Assembly: GCA_030653935.1 (NCBI GenBank)
Contig: JAURYL010000048.1
Location: 1 to 64,000 of the forward strand
Direction of reading: 5' to 3'
Source of the DNA: Pseudomonadota bacterium
Lineage (GTDB): Bacteria; Pseudomonadota; Gammaproteobacteria; Burkholderiales; Thiobacillaceae
DNA length: 64,000 bases
A program made the position numbers and the translations under genes. Of the stretch, positions 7,413-15,158 are shown one piece after another. A model generated the notes under the pieces. The model had not been told where the DNA came from, did not search any database, and saw only the letters and a program-made list of their open reading frames with translations. The first letter of the stretch is position 1. Each line of letters begins with the position of its first letter.

Positions 7413-9104
7413 CTAGCCGAAGAAATCGGACAGCAGGTGCGCGAGCAGCATGACCATCACCCAGAGGGCCATGACGCCGGTGGGCCAGGAGCGCAGCAGC
7501 AAGCCGCTGGGGTGGCGGTGGCGGGTGATGAGGTTGCTGATGGCATTGAGACCGCTGCTCAGGGTTCCGGTGAGGCTGCCGCGGGTGGCCTGCAAGACAT
7601 CGCGGAAGCGCCGCGCGAACACCGGGCCGGCGACGCGCCAGAGCCAGTCGGTGTCCAGGCTGATGGTGGGGGTGCGCTTGAGGTAGTTGAGCATGACGAA
7701 AAAGGCCAGCCCCGAAAACAGCAGCAACTGCAACTGGGTGATGACGTGGCCCGCCGTGTAAGGCACGTAATCGACCGCGTAGGGCAGCATGGCGTAGAGG
7801 GGTTCCGGCCAGACCCCCAGGGCGATGCAGAGGAAGGCGAACAGGATCATGCCCAGCCGCATGGAAACAGGGGGATCGGCGGGGCGCAGACCGGAGTCCT
7901 TCTGGAAGAAGACGAACCAGGGGAACTTGATGCCGGCGTGGAGGAAGACGCCGGCGGACGCGGCGGCCAGGAACAGCCAGACGGTGAACAGGTGGCCGTC
8001 CACGGCGGCCTGGGTCACCATCGATTTCGAGACGAAGCCCGAGGTGAGCGGGAACGAGGAGATGGCCAGGGCGCCGATGATGCCGCAGGCCGTGGTGAGC
8101 GGCATGCTGTGGAACAGCCCCCCCAGTTCCGAGCACTTGCGCCGGCCGGTGGCGGCCAGCACCGCGCCGGCCGACATCAGCAGCAAGGCCTTGTAGATGA
8201 TGTGGGTGAAGGCGTGGGCGGCGGCGCCGTTCAGGGCCATCTCGGTACCGATGCCGATGCCCACCACCATGAAGCCGACCTGGTTGACGATGGAATAGGC
8301 CAGGATGCGGCGCATGTCGTTTTCCAGCAGCGCGTAGACGATGCCGTAGAAGATCATGATGACGCCGATCCAGATCAGGATTTCCGCGCCGGGAAAGCCG
8401 CGCAGCAACACGTACACCGCCGTTTTGGTGGTGAACGCGGAGAGGAAGACGGTGCCGCTCCAGGAGGCTTCCGGGTAGGCGTCGGGCAGCCACGCCGAAA
8501 ACGGCGGCGCGCCGGCATTGATGAGGAAGCCGATCAGGATCAGCCAGTGGGCCAGGGAATCGGTCTGCATCCCGGTGAAGGTCGCGTCTCCCGTGGTCAG
8601 CAGGTGGCCGGCGATGCCGGCGAACAGGATCACGCCGCCGGCGAGGTGCACCGCCACATAGCGGCGGCTGGAGGCCCAGGCCGTGGCTGTGCCGGCACTC
8701 CAGAGCACCAGCGTCGACCCCACCGCCATGAACTCCCAGAACAGGAAGACGGTGATCAGATCGCCGGCAAGCGCGACGCCGATGGCCGAGCCGGCATAGA
8801 GGTAGGCGGCGGGGACTTCCAGCCGGCTGGGTTGGCGCAGCGCGAACAGGCCACCGGCGAAGGCCATCAACGCGAAGATGGTGGCGAACAGGCGCGAGAG
8901 CTTGTCCACCGCCAGCGGCGCGAGCTGGTAATCAAGCCAGGTGACTTGCCACAAGCGGCCCTCGGGCAGCAGCCAGAGGGCCGCCATGGCGAGGGCCGGC
9001 AGCAGCAGGACGGCGGCGTCGCGCGCCGCGCCGCGCAGCAAGGGCAGCAGCAGCGCGCCGCCGATCAGGATCAGGGCGGGATGGAGGATGAGCGCGTCAG
9101 TCAT
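7413..9104 (-). CDS. Mrp-type antiporter subunit, ND4/ND5-like (MrpD/MrpA family), third copy
   Basis: The 563-residue polytopic membrane protein belongs to the proton-translocating antiporter family shared by complex I (NuoL/M/N) and Mrp antiporters. Signatures include the TM5 glutamate region TVFLFWEFMAVGS, the NAGAPPFSAWLPDAYPEA channel helix and a lysine helix FTTKTAVYVLLRG. A C-terminal amphipathic extension (about residue 455 on) ends in a last TM segment, unlike the shorter copies upstream. It is the last gene of the Mrp operon and overlaps the preceding small gene by 8 bp. It most likely provides one ion channel of a modular cation/proton antiporter. Its subunit letter is uncertain because mrpA is split in this arrangement. 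Confidence 0.85.
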   Translation of the reverse strand: MTDALILHPALILIGGALLLPLLRGAARDAAVLLLPALAMAALWLLPEGRLWQVTWLDYQLAPLAVDKLSRLFATIFALMAFAGGLFALRQPSRLEVPAAYLYAGSAIGVALAGDLITVFLFWEFMAVGSTLVLWSAGTATAWASSRRYVAVHLAGGVILFAGIAGHLLTTGDATFTGMQTDSLAHWLILIGFLINAGAPPFSAWLPDAYPEASWSGTVFLSAFTTKTAVYVLLRGFPGAEILIWIGVIMIFYGIVYALLENDMRRILAYSIVNQVGFMVVGIGIGTEMALNGAAAHAFTHIIYKALLLMSAGAVLAATGRRKCSELGGLFHSMPLTTACGIIGALAISSFPLTSGFVSKSMVTQAAVDGHLFTVWLFLAAASAGVFLHAGIKFPWFVFFQKDSGLRPADPPVSMRLGMILFAFLCIALGVWPEPLYAMLPYAVDYVPYTAGHVITQLQLLLFSGLAFFVMLNYLKRTPTISLDTDWLWRVAGPVFARRFRDVLQATRGSLTGTLSSGLNAISNLITRHRHPSGLLLRSWPTGVMALWVMVMLLAHLLSDFFG

Positions 9105-9357
9105 GCCGCTCGTCGTCCTGGTAATAGCGGTCAGTGCGCTTGATGAGCAAGCCCAGCGCCTTCGCGCCGACGATCATCAGCAGACAGGTGATGAAACCGT
9201 AGGCGGCATAGAAACCAAACCAGGATTCAATCGCGAAATGCGGGTGCAGATCGACGAAGAGGCCCGCGATGACGGTCAGCGCCAGCACCACGAGAAAGGC
9301 GTACCAGAGTCGCTTCACATTGCGTGGGTCGTCCAGCCAGTGTTCGTAAGGTTTCAT
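9097..9357 (-). CDS. Small two-TM membrane protein within the Mrp operon
   Basis: This encodes an 86-residue protein with two hydrophobic helices (about residues 18-36 and 47-70) and charged ends (MKPYEHWLDDPRN; KRTDRYYQDDERHD). It starts with an ATGA overlap on the upstream antiporter gene and overlaps the downstream one by 8 bp, so it is translationally coupled inside the operon. It is not one of the standard MrpB, C, E, F or G proteins. Its conserved position between two ND-like subunits suggests a structural or coupling role, but I do not recognise a characterised family. Confidence 0.7.
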   Translation of the reverse strand: MKPYEHWLDDPRNVKRLWYAFLVVLALTVIAGLFVDLHPHFAIESWFGFYAAYGFITCLLMIVGAKALGLLIKRTDRYYQDDERHD

Positions 9358-10814
9358 GGCGCGGCTACCAGTTGTTGGGCGAGCGTCAGGGGGATGTCGG
9401 GGAAGAAGAACAGCGCCAGGGTGCCGGCGGCGGTGACGGAAAGCGCCAGCACGATGGCCAGCGGCGCCTCGCCATGGGGGTGGGCCAGCGCCTCGGCGGA
9501 CAACGGGCGGAAGAAGGCGCGATAGATGATGGGCATGAAATAGGCGGCATTGAGCAGGGTGCTCGCCAGGATCACGGCGAGCGCGAACCAGTGCGCCTGG
9601 GCCATGGCGCCGGAAACCAGATACCACTTGCTGATGAATCCCGCCGCCGGCGGCAGGCCGATCATCGACAGCGCGCCGATGCTGAAGGCCACCATGGTCC
9701 AGGGCATGCGTCGGCCGATGCCGTCGAGCTGGCTGATCTCGGTCTTGTGGGCCGCCGTATAAATGGCGCCGGCGGCGAAGAACAGGGTGATCTTGCCCAG
9801 GGCGTGGGCGGCGATATGCAGCGCCGCGGCCACCACCGAGAGGGGGGCGAGCAGCGCCGCGGCGAGGATGACATAGGACAACTGGCTGACGGTGGAGTAG
9901 GCCAGCCGCCGTTTCAGGTTGTCGGCGTGCAGCGCCACCACCGAGGCGGCGATGATGGTGAAGCCGGCGATGGCCACCAGCCAGTCGGTGGCGCCGGCGA
10001 GCTGGTCGAGGCCGAAGATGTAGACGATGACCTTGACCACCGTGAACACGCCGGCCTTGACCACGGCCACCGCGTGCAACAGCGCCGAAACCGGGGTGGG
10101 CGCCACCATGGCGGCGGGCAACCAGCGGTGGAAGGGCATCAGCGCCGCCTTGCCGATGCCGAACATGAACAGCGCCAGCAACACGGCGACGCTGACCGTG
10201 TCCATGTCCGCGGGCAGGATGCCGCCGACGCGGAAATCGGTGGTGCCGGCCACGTGCCAGGTGTAGATCACCGCCGGCAGCAGAAACAGGATCGAGGTGC
10301 CCATCAGGATGGCCAGATAGACGCGACCACCCTGCTTGGCCTTGTCGGTGCCGGCGTGGGTCACCAGCGGGTAGGTGATGAGAGTCAGCACCTCGTAGAA
10401 CAGGAACAGGGTCAACAGGTTGGCGGCGAAGGCGATGGCCAGGGCGGCGGCGATGGCCAGGGCGAAACAGACGTAGAAGCGCGTCTGGTGCTGTTCCTTG
10501 TTGCCGCGCATGTAGCCGATGGAATAGACCGAATTGACGATCCACAGGCCGCTGGCGACGAGGGCGAAGATCATGCCCAGGGGCTCGACGCGGAAGGCGA
10601 TCGGCAGGCCGGGCAGGGGTTCCAGCAGGATCAGTTCCGGGCGGCCGCCCGCCAGCACCGGGTCGAGCAACTGGACGACGCAGGCGAACAGCGCCACCGC
10701 CGTGGTCAGGGTCACGGCCTCGCGCAGATTCGGTATCTTGCCGGCCAGGGCGATGCCGAGCGCGCCGACGAGGGGCAGCACCAGGGCGGCGACGATCGCG
10801 GTTTCGGGCGTCAT
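9354..10814 (-). CDS. Mrp-type antiporter subunit, ND5-like (MrpD/MrpA family), second copy
   Basis: The 486-residue integral membrane protein has the ND4/ND5 antiporter fold. Key helices include LFLFYEVLTLITYPLV with the buried glutamate, GKAALMPFHRWLPAAMVAPTPVSA with the channel lysine and histidine, and VVKAGVFTVVK. MVAPTPVSALLHAVAVVKAGV is closest to NuoL/MrpA-type helices, so this copy probably replaces the antiporter half of a classical MrpA. It overlaps its upstream neighbour by 4 bp (ATGA) and the small two-TM gene downstream by 4 bp. Together with the neighbouring subunits it should form a membrane Na+ (or K+)/H+ antiporter. Confidence 0.87.
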   Translation of the reverse strand: MTPETAIVAALVLPLVGALGIALAGKIPNLREAVTLTTAVALFACVVQLLDPVLAGGRPELILLEPLPGLPIAFRVEPLGMIFALVASGLWIVNSVYSIGYMRGNKEQHQTRFYVCFALAIAAALAIAFAANLLTLFLFYEVLTLITYPLVTHAGTDKAKQGGRVYLAILMGTSILFLLPAVIYTWHVAGTTDFRVGGILPADMDTVSVAVLLALFMFGIGKAALMPFHRWLPAAMVAPTPVSALLHAVAVVKAGVFTVVKVIVYIFGLDQLAGATDWLVAIAGFTIIAASVVALHADNLKRRLAYSTVSQLSYVILAAALLAPLSVVAAALHIAAHALGKITLFFAAGAIYTAAHKTEISQLDGIGRRMPWTMVAFSIGALSMIGLPPAAGFISKWYLVSGAMAQAHWFALAVILASTLLNAAYFMPIIYRAFFRPLSAEALAHPHGEAPLAIVLALSVTAAGTLALFFFPDIPLTLAQQLVAAP

Positions 10815-12355
10815 TGGCCGCTGCGCACCAGTTGTTGCGCCGCTTCCAGCGCGGAGCCCACGGTGAAGGAGGTGTCGAGGCCGAACCAGAGCGTCGCGGC
10901 GACCAGCACCCAGGCCGGTATCAGCAGGGCCAGCGAGGCTTCGTTTCTGCTTTCATGGCCGGCGGGCGGTGGCCGGAAATAGGCGGCCTCGACAAAGCGC
11001 CAGACATAGGCGACGGCGAGCAGCGAACTCAGCAGGATGGCGCCCACCAGCCAGTACTGCTCCGCCTCCAGGGCCGCGACGATGAGATACCATTTGCTGA
11101 TGAAGCCGGCTGTGCCGGGCACGCCGATCAACGACAGGCCGGCGATGACGATGCCGAAGCAGGTGAGGGGCATGCGCTTGCCGAGGCCGGCGATGCGCGC
11201 GAAGGTCACCGTGGTAGACATCGACGGGGCGCCCCGAACCGCCGAGACGGCGACGATGCCGCCGATGAGCAGGAAGATCGCGCCCTTGGTGATGCCGTGG
11301 TTGAACAGATGAATGATGGAGGCGGTCAGGCCGTGCACGGAATCGAAGGACAGGCCGAGGGTGATGTAGCCGATCTGGCCGACGCTGGAATAGGCGAACA
11401 GGCGTTTCAGGTTGTCCTGGAAGATGGCGATGAAGCTGGCCGCGAACATGGCGAAGAGGGAGAGCCAGAGCATGATCTGCGGCAGCGGCAGTTCGTGGAA
11501 CACCAGGCTTTCGCCGAATACCGAGAAGTAGAAGCGGATCAGCACATAGACCGAGACCTTGGTGGCGGTGGCGGCAAGGAAGGCGGTGACCGCCGAAGGC
11601 GCGTAGGTATAGGCATTGGGCAGCCACTGGTGCAACGGAAACAGGGCGAGCTTCAATGAGATGCCGACGGTGAGGAAGGCCAGGGCGGCGAGCACCGGGC
11701 GGGAGCTTTCCATCGCGCGCAGGCGCACCGCCATGTCGGCCAGGTTGAGGGTGCCGGTCATCAGGTAGAGGAAGCCGATGCCGATGACGATGAAGGTGGC
11801 GCCGATGCTGCCCATGATCAGGTAGCGATAGGCGGCGGCCAGGGCGCGCCGATCCTGGCCCAGGGCGATGAGCACATAGGTGGAGAGCGAGGATATTTCC
11901 AGGAAGACGAAGATGTTGAAGGCGTCGCCGGTAATGGTGATGCCGAGCAGTCCGGTCAGACAGAGGCCGAACATGGCGTAGAACAGGTAGTGCCGCTCGG
12001 GGGGGATTTCGCGGGCGATGCTGGCGCGGCTCCAGGGCAGGACCACGGCGGCCGTGCCCGAGACCAGCAGCAGGACGAAGCTGGCCAGCCGATCCACCCG
12101 GTACTCGATGCCCCAGGGCGGCGCCCAACTGCCGATGTGGTAGGAAATGACGCCGCCCGGCTCCAGTTGGCCGACCTGCAACCAGAGGCCGATGGCGGTG
12201 GCGAAGGCCGCCCAGGCGGCGGCGGTGACGATGGCGAAGGCAAAGCCACCGTGGCGCAGCAACACCGCGAGTGGCGCCGAGAGCAGCGGCAGCACGACCT
12301 GGAGCGCGGGTAAATGAGCCGGCAACTGCGCGGACAGATGCTGGGTGAGACTCAT
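10811..12355 (-). CDS. mrpD: Na+/H+ antiporter subunit MrpD
   Basis: This 514-residue multi-spanning protein is an ND4-like proton-channel subunit. Motifs: NIFVFLEISSLSTYVLIAL (TM5 glutamate), GISLKLALFPLHQWLPNAYTYAPSAV (channel lysine and histidine), AATATKVSVYVLIR and NHGITKGAIFLLIGG. It directly follows mrpC with a 4-bp overlap, the normal mrpC-mrpD order, which supports the D assignment. The start at 12355 (MSLTQHL) is chosen over a longer open frame that runs through mrpC in another phase. Function by family: one of the ion-translocating modules of the Mrp complex in the inner membrane. Confidence 0.9.
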   Translation of the reverse strand: MSLTQHLSAQLPAHLPALQVVLPLLSAPLAVLLRHGGFAFAIVTAAAWAAFATAIGLWLQVGQLEPGGVISYHIGSWAPPWGIEYRVDRLASFVLLLVSGTAAVVLPWSRASIAREIPPERHYLFYAMFGLCLTGLLGITITGDAFNIFVFLEISSLSTYVLIALGQDRRALAAAYRYLIMGSIGATFIVIGIGFLYLMTGTLNLADMAVRLRAMESSRPVLAALAFLTVGISLKLALFPLHQWLPNAYTYAPSAVTAFLAATATKVSVYVLIRFYFSVFGESLVFHELPLPQIMLWLSLFAMFAASFIAIFQDNLKRLFAYSSVGQIGYITLGLSFDSVHGLTASIIHLFNHGITKGAIFLLIGGIVAVSAVRGAPSMSTTVTFARIAGLGKRMPLTCFGIVIAGLSLIGVPGTAGFISKWYLIVAALEAEQYWLVGAILLSSLLAVAYVWRFVEAAYFRPPPAGHESRNEASLALLIPAWVLVAATLWFGLDTSFTVGSALEAAQQLVRSGQ

Positions 12356-12732
12356 GGGCGCGGCCCCGTCTGTTCCTCCAGGACTTCCACCTTGTTGTCG
12401 AGTTCGGTGATCTCGTCTTCCTCGATGGTGCCGTAGGCCTCGCGAATGCGCACAGCGAGGGCGAGACCGAGGGCCAGAGTGGCGACACCGACGACGATGG
12501 CGGTGAGGATCAGCACGTGGGGCAGCGGGTTGGAATAAACACTGTACTGCGGCGCGAGGATGGGCGCGGTGCCGCCCACCAGCTTGCCCGGCGCGACGTA
12601 GAGCAGGTAGACCGAGGTCTGGAAAACCGACAGGCCGATCAGTTTCTTGATCAGGTTGCCGCGCGCCATAACGATAAACAGACCGGTGATCATCAGAAAA
12701 ACGGTGACGATGTAGCTGAAGTGCTCGATCAC
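12352..12732 (-). CDS. mrpC: Na+/H+ antiporter subunit MrpC (NuoK-like)
   Basis: This encodes 126 residues with three TM helices, homologous to NuoK of complex I. Typical segments are TGLFIVMARGNLIKKLIGL, a first loop followed by FQTSVYLLYV, and PHVLILTAIVVGVATLALGLAL. A GTG start at 12732 is chosen: it gives a GTGA overlap with the mrpB stop and sits behind a GGAGGAC ribosome site. A longer frame to 12795 would run far into mrpB. The C-terminal tail is charged (EEDEITELDNKVEVLEE). It is a structural and ion-path subunit of the Mrp antiporter. Confidence 0.9.
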   Translation of the reverse strand: MIEHFSYIVTVFLMITGLFIVMARGNLIKKLIGLSVFQTSVYLLYVAPGKLVGGTAPILAPQYSVYSNPLPHVLILTAIVVGVATLALGLALAVRIREAYGTIEEDEITELDNKVEVLEEQTGPRP

Positions 12733-13160
12733 TTCTGGTCCTCCGCGAGTCCACGCGAGGCGAACATGTAGAAGATCTTCAGCATCACGCCGCAAACCGT
12801 GATGGCGACGCCGACCTCGACCCAGAAAATGCCCCGGTGCTGGCCATGGACCGGGTCGTGGGCGAGCACGAAATAGTCCAGGAAGTTGCCACCCAGCAGC
12901 AGGCCGGCGACGCCGACGCCGGCATAGAGCAGCACACCGGCGGCCAGCATGGTTTCCACCAGCCAGTCGGGCATCACCTTGCGCGCGTTCTCCAGGCCGA
13001 AGATCAAGGCGTAGAAGACGATGCCGGCGGCGAAGATCACCCCCGCCTGAAACCCGCCGCCCGGGCCGAAGTCGCCATGGAACTGCACATACAGGGCGAA
13101 CATCAGGATGAAGGGGATCAGCAGTTTGCCGACCACCCGCAGCACCAGATCATTGCCCAT
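12729..13160 (-). CDS. mrpB: Na+/H+ antiporter subunit MrpB (MnhB domain)
   Basis: This encodes 143 residues with about four TM helices. The MnhB signature HGDFGPGGGFQAGVIFAAG is present, followed by the conserved LENARKVMPD loop and a C-terminal helix (GIFWVEVGVAITVCGVMLK). The ATG at 13160 (MGNDLVLRVV) lies inside the 3' end of the upstream DUF4040 gene (11-bp overlap). It is one of the small hydrophobic subunits needed to assemble the antiporter. Confidence 0.9.
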   Translation of the reverse strand: MGNDLVLRVVGKLLIPFILMFALYVQFHGDFGPGGGFQAGVIFAAGIVFYALIFGLENARKVMPDWLVETMLAAGVLLYAGVGVAGLLLGGNFLDYFVLAHDPVHGQHRGIFWVEVGVAITVCGVMLKIFYMFASRGLAEDQK

Positions 13161-13665
13161 CGCCGGCTCGCTTGTGCTTGCGCCGCCGCAGCAGCGCGAT
13201 GATGCCGGCGCCGGCGGTGAACACCACCGTGACCTCGCCCAGGGTGTCGAAGCCGCGGAAACTCGCCAGCACGGCGGTGACGACGTTGGGCACGTCCACC
13301 TCGTTTTGCAAATAGCGCGGCGCCACGTGCTGGTGGATGGGCGCCTGGGGGTCGGCGAAATCGGGCAGACCCATGGCGCCGTAGACCAGCAGCGCGGCGG
13401 TGGCCACGGACACGGAAAGGGGCAACCAGGGGCGGTGTGCCGGCTTGGCTTCGTCGCTTTTGCACAGGTGCAGCGCGCCCAGCAGCAGAACCGTGGAAAC
13501 GCCGGCACCGACGGCGGCCTCGGTCATGGCCACGTCGACGGCATCGAGGGCGACCAGCACGGTGGCCATGAGGAAGCTGTAGGCGCCGGAGAGCACGACG
13601 GCGGCGAACAGGTTGCGCGTGCGCGCGAGCGCGAGCACGGCGAAGGCCATCAATACCAGCAGCAC
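13150..13665 (-). CDS. MrpA C-terminal-like protein (DUF4040 plus MbhE-like)
   Basis: This protein of about 171 residues corresponds to the C-terminal part of classical MrpA as a separate gene. The first half is a DUF4040 domain (AVVLSGAYSFLMATVLVALDAVDVAMTEAAVG, given here only as the pattern AxDVAMTEAAVG). The second half has the MbhE-like stretch NVVTAVLASFRGFDTLGE. Start choice is uncertain. A GTG at 13665 is the first standard start in frame, but family members usually carry a few more residues, and an AGGAG lies ideally spaced before an ATC codon at 13689. A rare non-AUG start there is therefore possible. It is part of the Mrp operon. Confidence 0.82.
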   Translation of the reverse strand: MLLVLMAFAVLALARTRNLFAAVVLSGAYSFLMATVLVALDAVDVAMTEAAVGAGVSTVLLLGALHLCKSDEAKPAHRPWLPLSVSVATAALLVYGAMGLPDFADPQAPIHQHVAPRYLQNEVDVPNVVTAVLASFRGFDTLGEVTVVFTAGAGIIALLRRRKHKRAGDGQ

Positions 13666-13673
13666 GTTGACGA

Positions 13674-14003
13674 TCAGGCTTTCGATGATGTCGACTCCTG
13701 ATCCGCCAGTTGCGGCTTGATGCCGCGCAACAGGGCCGCGCGTGCCAGGGCGTGGCTGGCGGTCGGGCTGGCGAGGAAGATCAGCAGTCCGATCATCACC
13801 AGTTTTGCCGCCACCAGGGTGAATCCGGCTTGAAGCAACAGGCCCAGCAGGATGAAGCCGACGCCCAGGGTTTCGGTGATGCTGGCGGCGTGGACGCGGG
13901 TGTAGAAATCCGGCATGCGCAACAGGCCGATGGCGCCGACCAGGCAGAAGAAGGCGCCGGCCAGCAGGCAGAAGCCGCTCAGGATGTCGACCGCCAGGCT
14001 CAC
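13674..14003 (-). CDS. mrpG: Na+/H+ antiporter subunit MrpG
   Basis: This encodes 109 residues with three TM helices, matching MrpG/PhaG. The family signature is GLLRMPDFYTRVHAAS, with the second helix LGVGFILLGLLLQAG and the SPTASHALARAA motif after the third helix. It overlaps mrpF by 4 bp (ATGA). It is a small membrane subunit of the antiporter complex; by itself it is not known to transport. Confidence 0.92.
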   Translation of the reverse strand: MSLAVDILSGFCLLAGAFFCLVGAIGLLRMPDFYTRVHAASITETLGVGFILLGLLLQAGFTLVAAKLVMIGLLIFLASPTASHALARAALLRGIKPQLADQESTSSKA

Positions 14004-14290
14004 CGCGGCGCCCCGTCGCCGGCGTCCGAGGCGCCGAGATCGCCCTGGCGGAAGAATTTCAGCACCGCGATGACGCCGATCACATTGAGCAGGCCGTACA
14101 CCAACGCCAGATCGAGGAACTCCGGCCGTCCGCTCAAAAAGCCGAACAGGGCCAGCAGCAGCATCGCGCTGGTGCCGATGGTGTTGGCCGCTTGCAGGCG
14201 GTCGAACACGGTGGGGCCAAGGGCCGCCCGCGCCAATGCCAGGGCGATGGTGACCAGCAGGGCCAGCGTGGCGACCGCGAGCATGGTCAT
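14000..14290 (-). CDS. mrpF: Na+/H+ antiporter subunit MrpF
   Basis: This encodes 96 residues with three TM helices. The signature GPTVFDRLQAANTIGT is diagnostic of MrpF/PhaF, followed by FLDLALVYGLLNVIGVIAV. It is coupled to mrpE and mrpG through 4-bp overlaps on both sides. In characterised systems MrpF is required for complex stability and may take part in sodium or bile-salt efflux. Confidence 0.92.
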   Translation of the reverse strand: MTMLAVATLALLVTIALALARAALGPTVFDRLQAANTIGTSAMLLLALFGFLSGRPEFLDLALVYGLLNVIGVIAVLKFFRQGDLGASDAGDGAPR

Positions 14291-14763
14291 GGTTTTTCCA
14301 GCTCGCTACAGCGGCGATCCATCTCGCTGCCGGCCAGGCCGGCGGCCCCTTCCCGGGTCAGGGCGTGCACCAGAAAGCGGCCCGGCTCGACTTCGACGGA
14401 AATGGTGCCGGGCGTCAGGGTGATGGAATTGGCGTGGATCACCAGACCCAGGTCGGTCTTTTGTGAGGGCGTGAACTCCACCAGCGTGGGCGAGATGGGC
14501 AACCGCGGGTGTAGCACGCGTTTGCTGACATCCCAGGCCGACAGCATGATTTCCTTGGCAAGCCACGGCCAGTAGAACAGCAGCGCGCGCAAGATGAGGT
14601 GAAAGGGTTGCCCCTCCCGGTCGATCACGTCCATGCGTTTGGCGATGAACACCACGCTAACGGCGCACAGCGCGCCGAATGCCAGAAACGGCGGTGTGTA
14701 GAAGCCGGACAGCAGCAGCCAGAAGGCGTACAGCGCTATCAGCAGGCTCATGGCTTGGAGCAT
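14287..14763 (-). CDS. mrpE: Na+/H+ antiporter subunit MrpE
   Basis: This 158-residue protein is the first gene of the Mrp operon. Two N-terminal TM helices precede a cytoplasmic domain with the MnhE signatures YWPWLAKEIMLSAWDVSKRVL and GLVIHANSITLTPGTISVE. The ATG at 14763 lies behind a GGATAAG sequence; a TTG just upstream would add one residue. The gene order E-F-G-(A' C-term)-B-C-D-D'-small-D'' differs from the classical A-to-G order and matches operons where MrpA is split. The promoter should lie between 14763 and about 14870. Confidence 0.92.
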   Translation of the reverse strand: MLQAMSLLIALYAFWLLLSGFYTPPFLAFGALCAVSVVFIAKRMDVIDREGQPFHLILRALLFYWPWLAKEIMLSAWDVSKRVLHPRLPISPTLVEFTPSQKTDLGLVIHANSITLTPGTISVEVEPGRFLVHALTREGAAGLAGSEMDRRCSELEKP

Positions 14764-14875
14764 CAACTTATCCGGGTGTGTCGTTCAAAAGAGGGTGGCG
14801 CCTTCGCCAGCCGGTCGGCGCGGAAGCTACCATGAAACGGGGCAGTTTTCTTCCCCTGAAAGCACTAGGGTGCAC

Positions 14876-14998
14876 CGTTAGCGAAGCGCTGATTTATTCC
14901 GTCATGCCCACGAAGGCGGGCATCCAGGTTGTTGATTTAACTGGGTTCCCGCCTACGCGGGAACGACGGATGGGGAATAAATCAGCGTTTCCCTAGCG
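14876..14998. repeat. Nested inverted-repeat element
   Basis: An outer 14-bp perfect inverted repeat, CGCTGATTTATTCC at 14887-14900 against 14974-14987, encloses two further palindromes of the 'CCCGC...GCGGG' type (GTCATGCCCACGAAGGCGGG and TTCCCGCCTACGCGGGAAC). The inner palindromes resemble those at 24892 and 62499, so the outer arms may be a miniature element that carries or was entered by a REP-like unit. Confidence 0.65.
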
Positions 14999-15017
14999 AA
15001 CATAGGGCGGCAGGGAC

Positions 15018-15042
15018 AAAAAAGCCCGGCGCTTGGCCGGGC
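15018..15042 (-). terminator. Rho-independent terminator of SulP carrier 1
   Basis: GCCCGGC pairs with GCCGGGC around a 5-nt loop and, on the minus strand, is followed by six T residues. It lies about 115 bp downstream of the sulP stop codon and reads in that gene's direction. Confidence 0.85.
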
Positions 15043-15158
15043 GTGAAAGTGGTTCCGTAGGTCAGGTTAGGCGCGGGGCGCCGTAACCCGACATCGGCGA
15101 CTGGGTAGCGTGGCGGCCGAACTCAACCGTGGCCGGAATACGGTGATGGGAGAGTGAT

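Larger units (their letters stand above)
14764..15158. other. 395-bp intergenic region with repeat and terminator
   Basis: No gene is supported. It contains the mrpE leader, a nested palindromic element (14876-14998) and the terminator of the SulP gene (15018-15042). A short forward frame reads through the repeat and is rejected. Confidence 0.6.

Noticed and set aside
7125-9143. 672-codon forward frame opposite the antiporter gene
   Set aside because: Glutamine-, histidine- and aspartate-rich low-complexity product, exactly antisense to a protein with clear ND4/ND5 motifs; a typical GC-rich shadow.
9324-10982. 552-codon forward frame opposite the Mrp genes
   Set aside because: Same low-complexity composition and antisense to recognised Mrp subunits.
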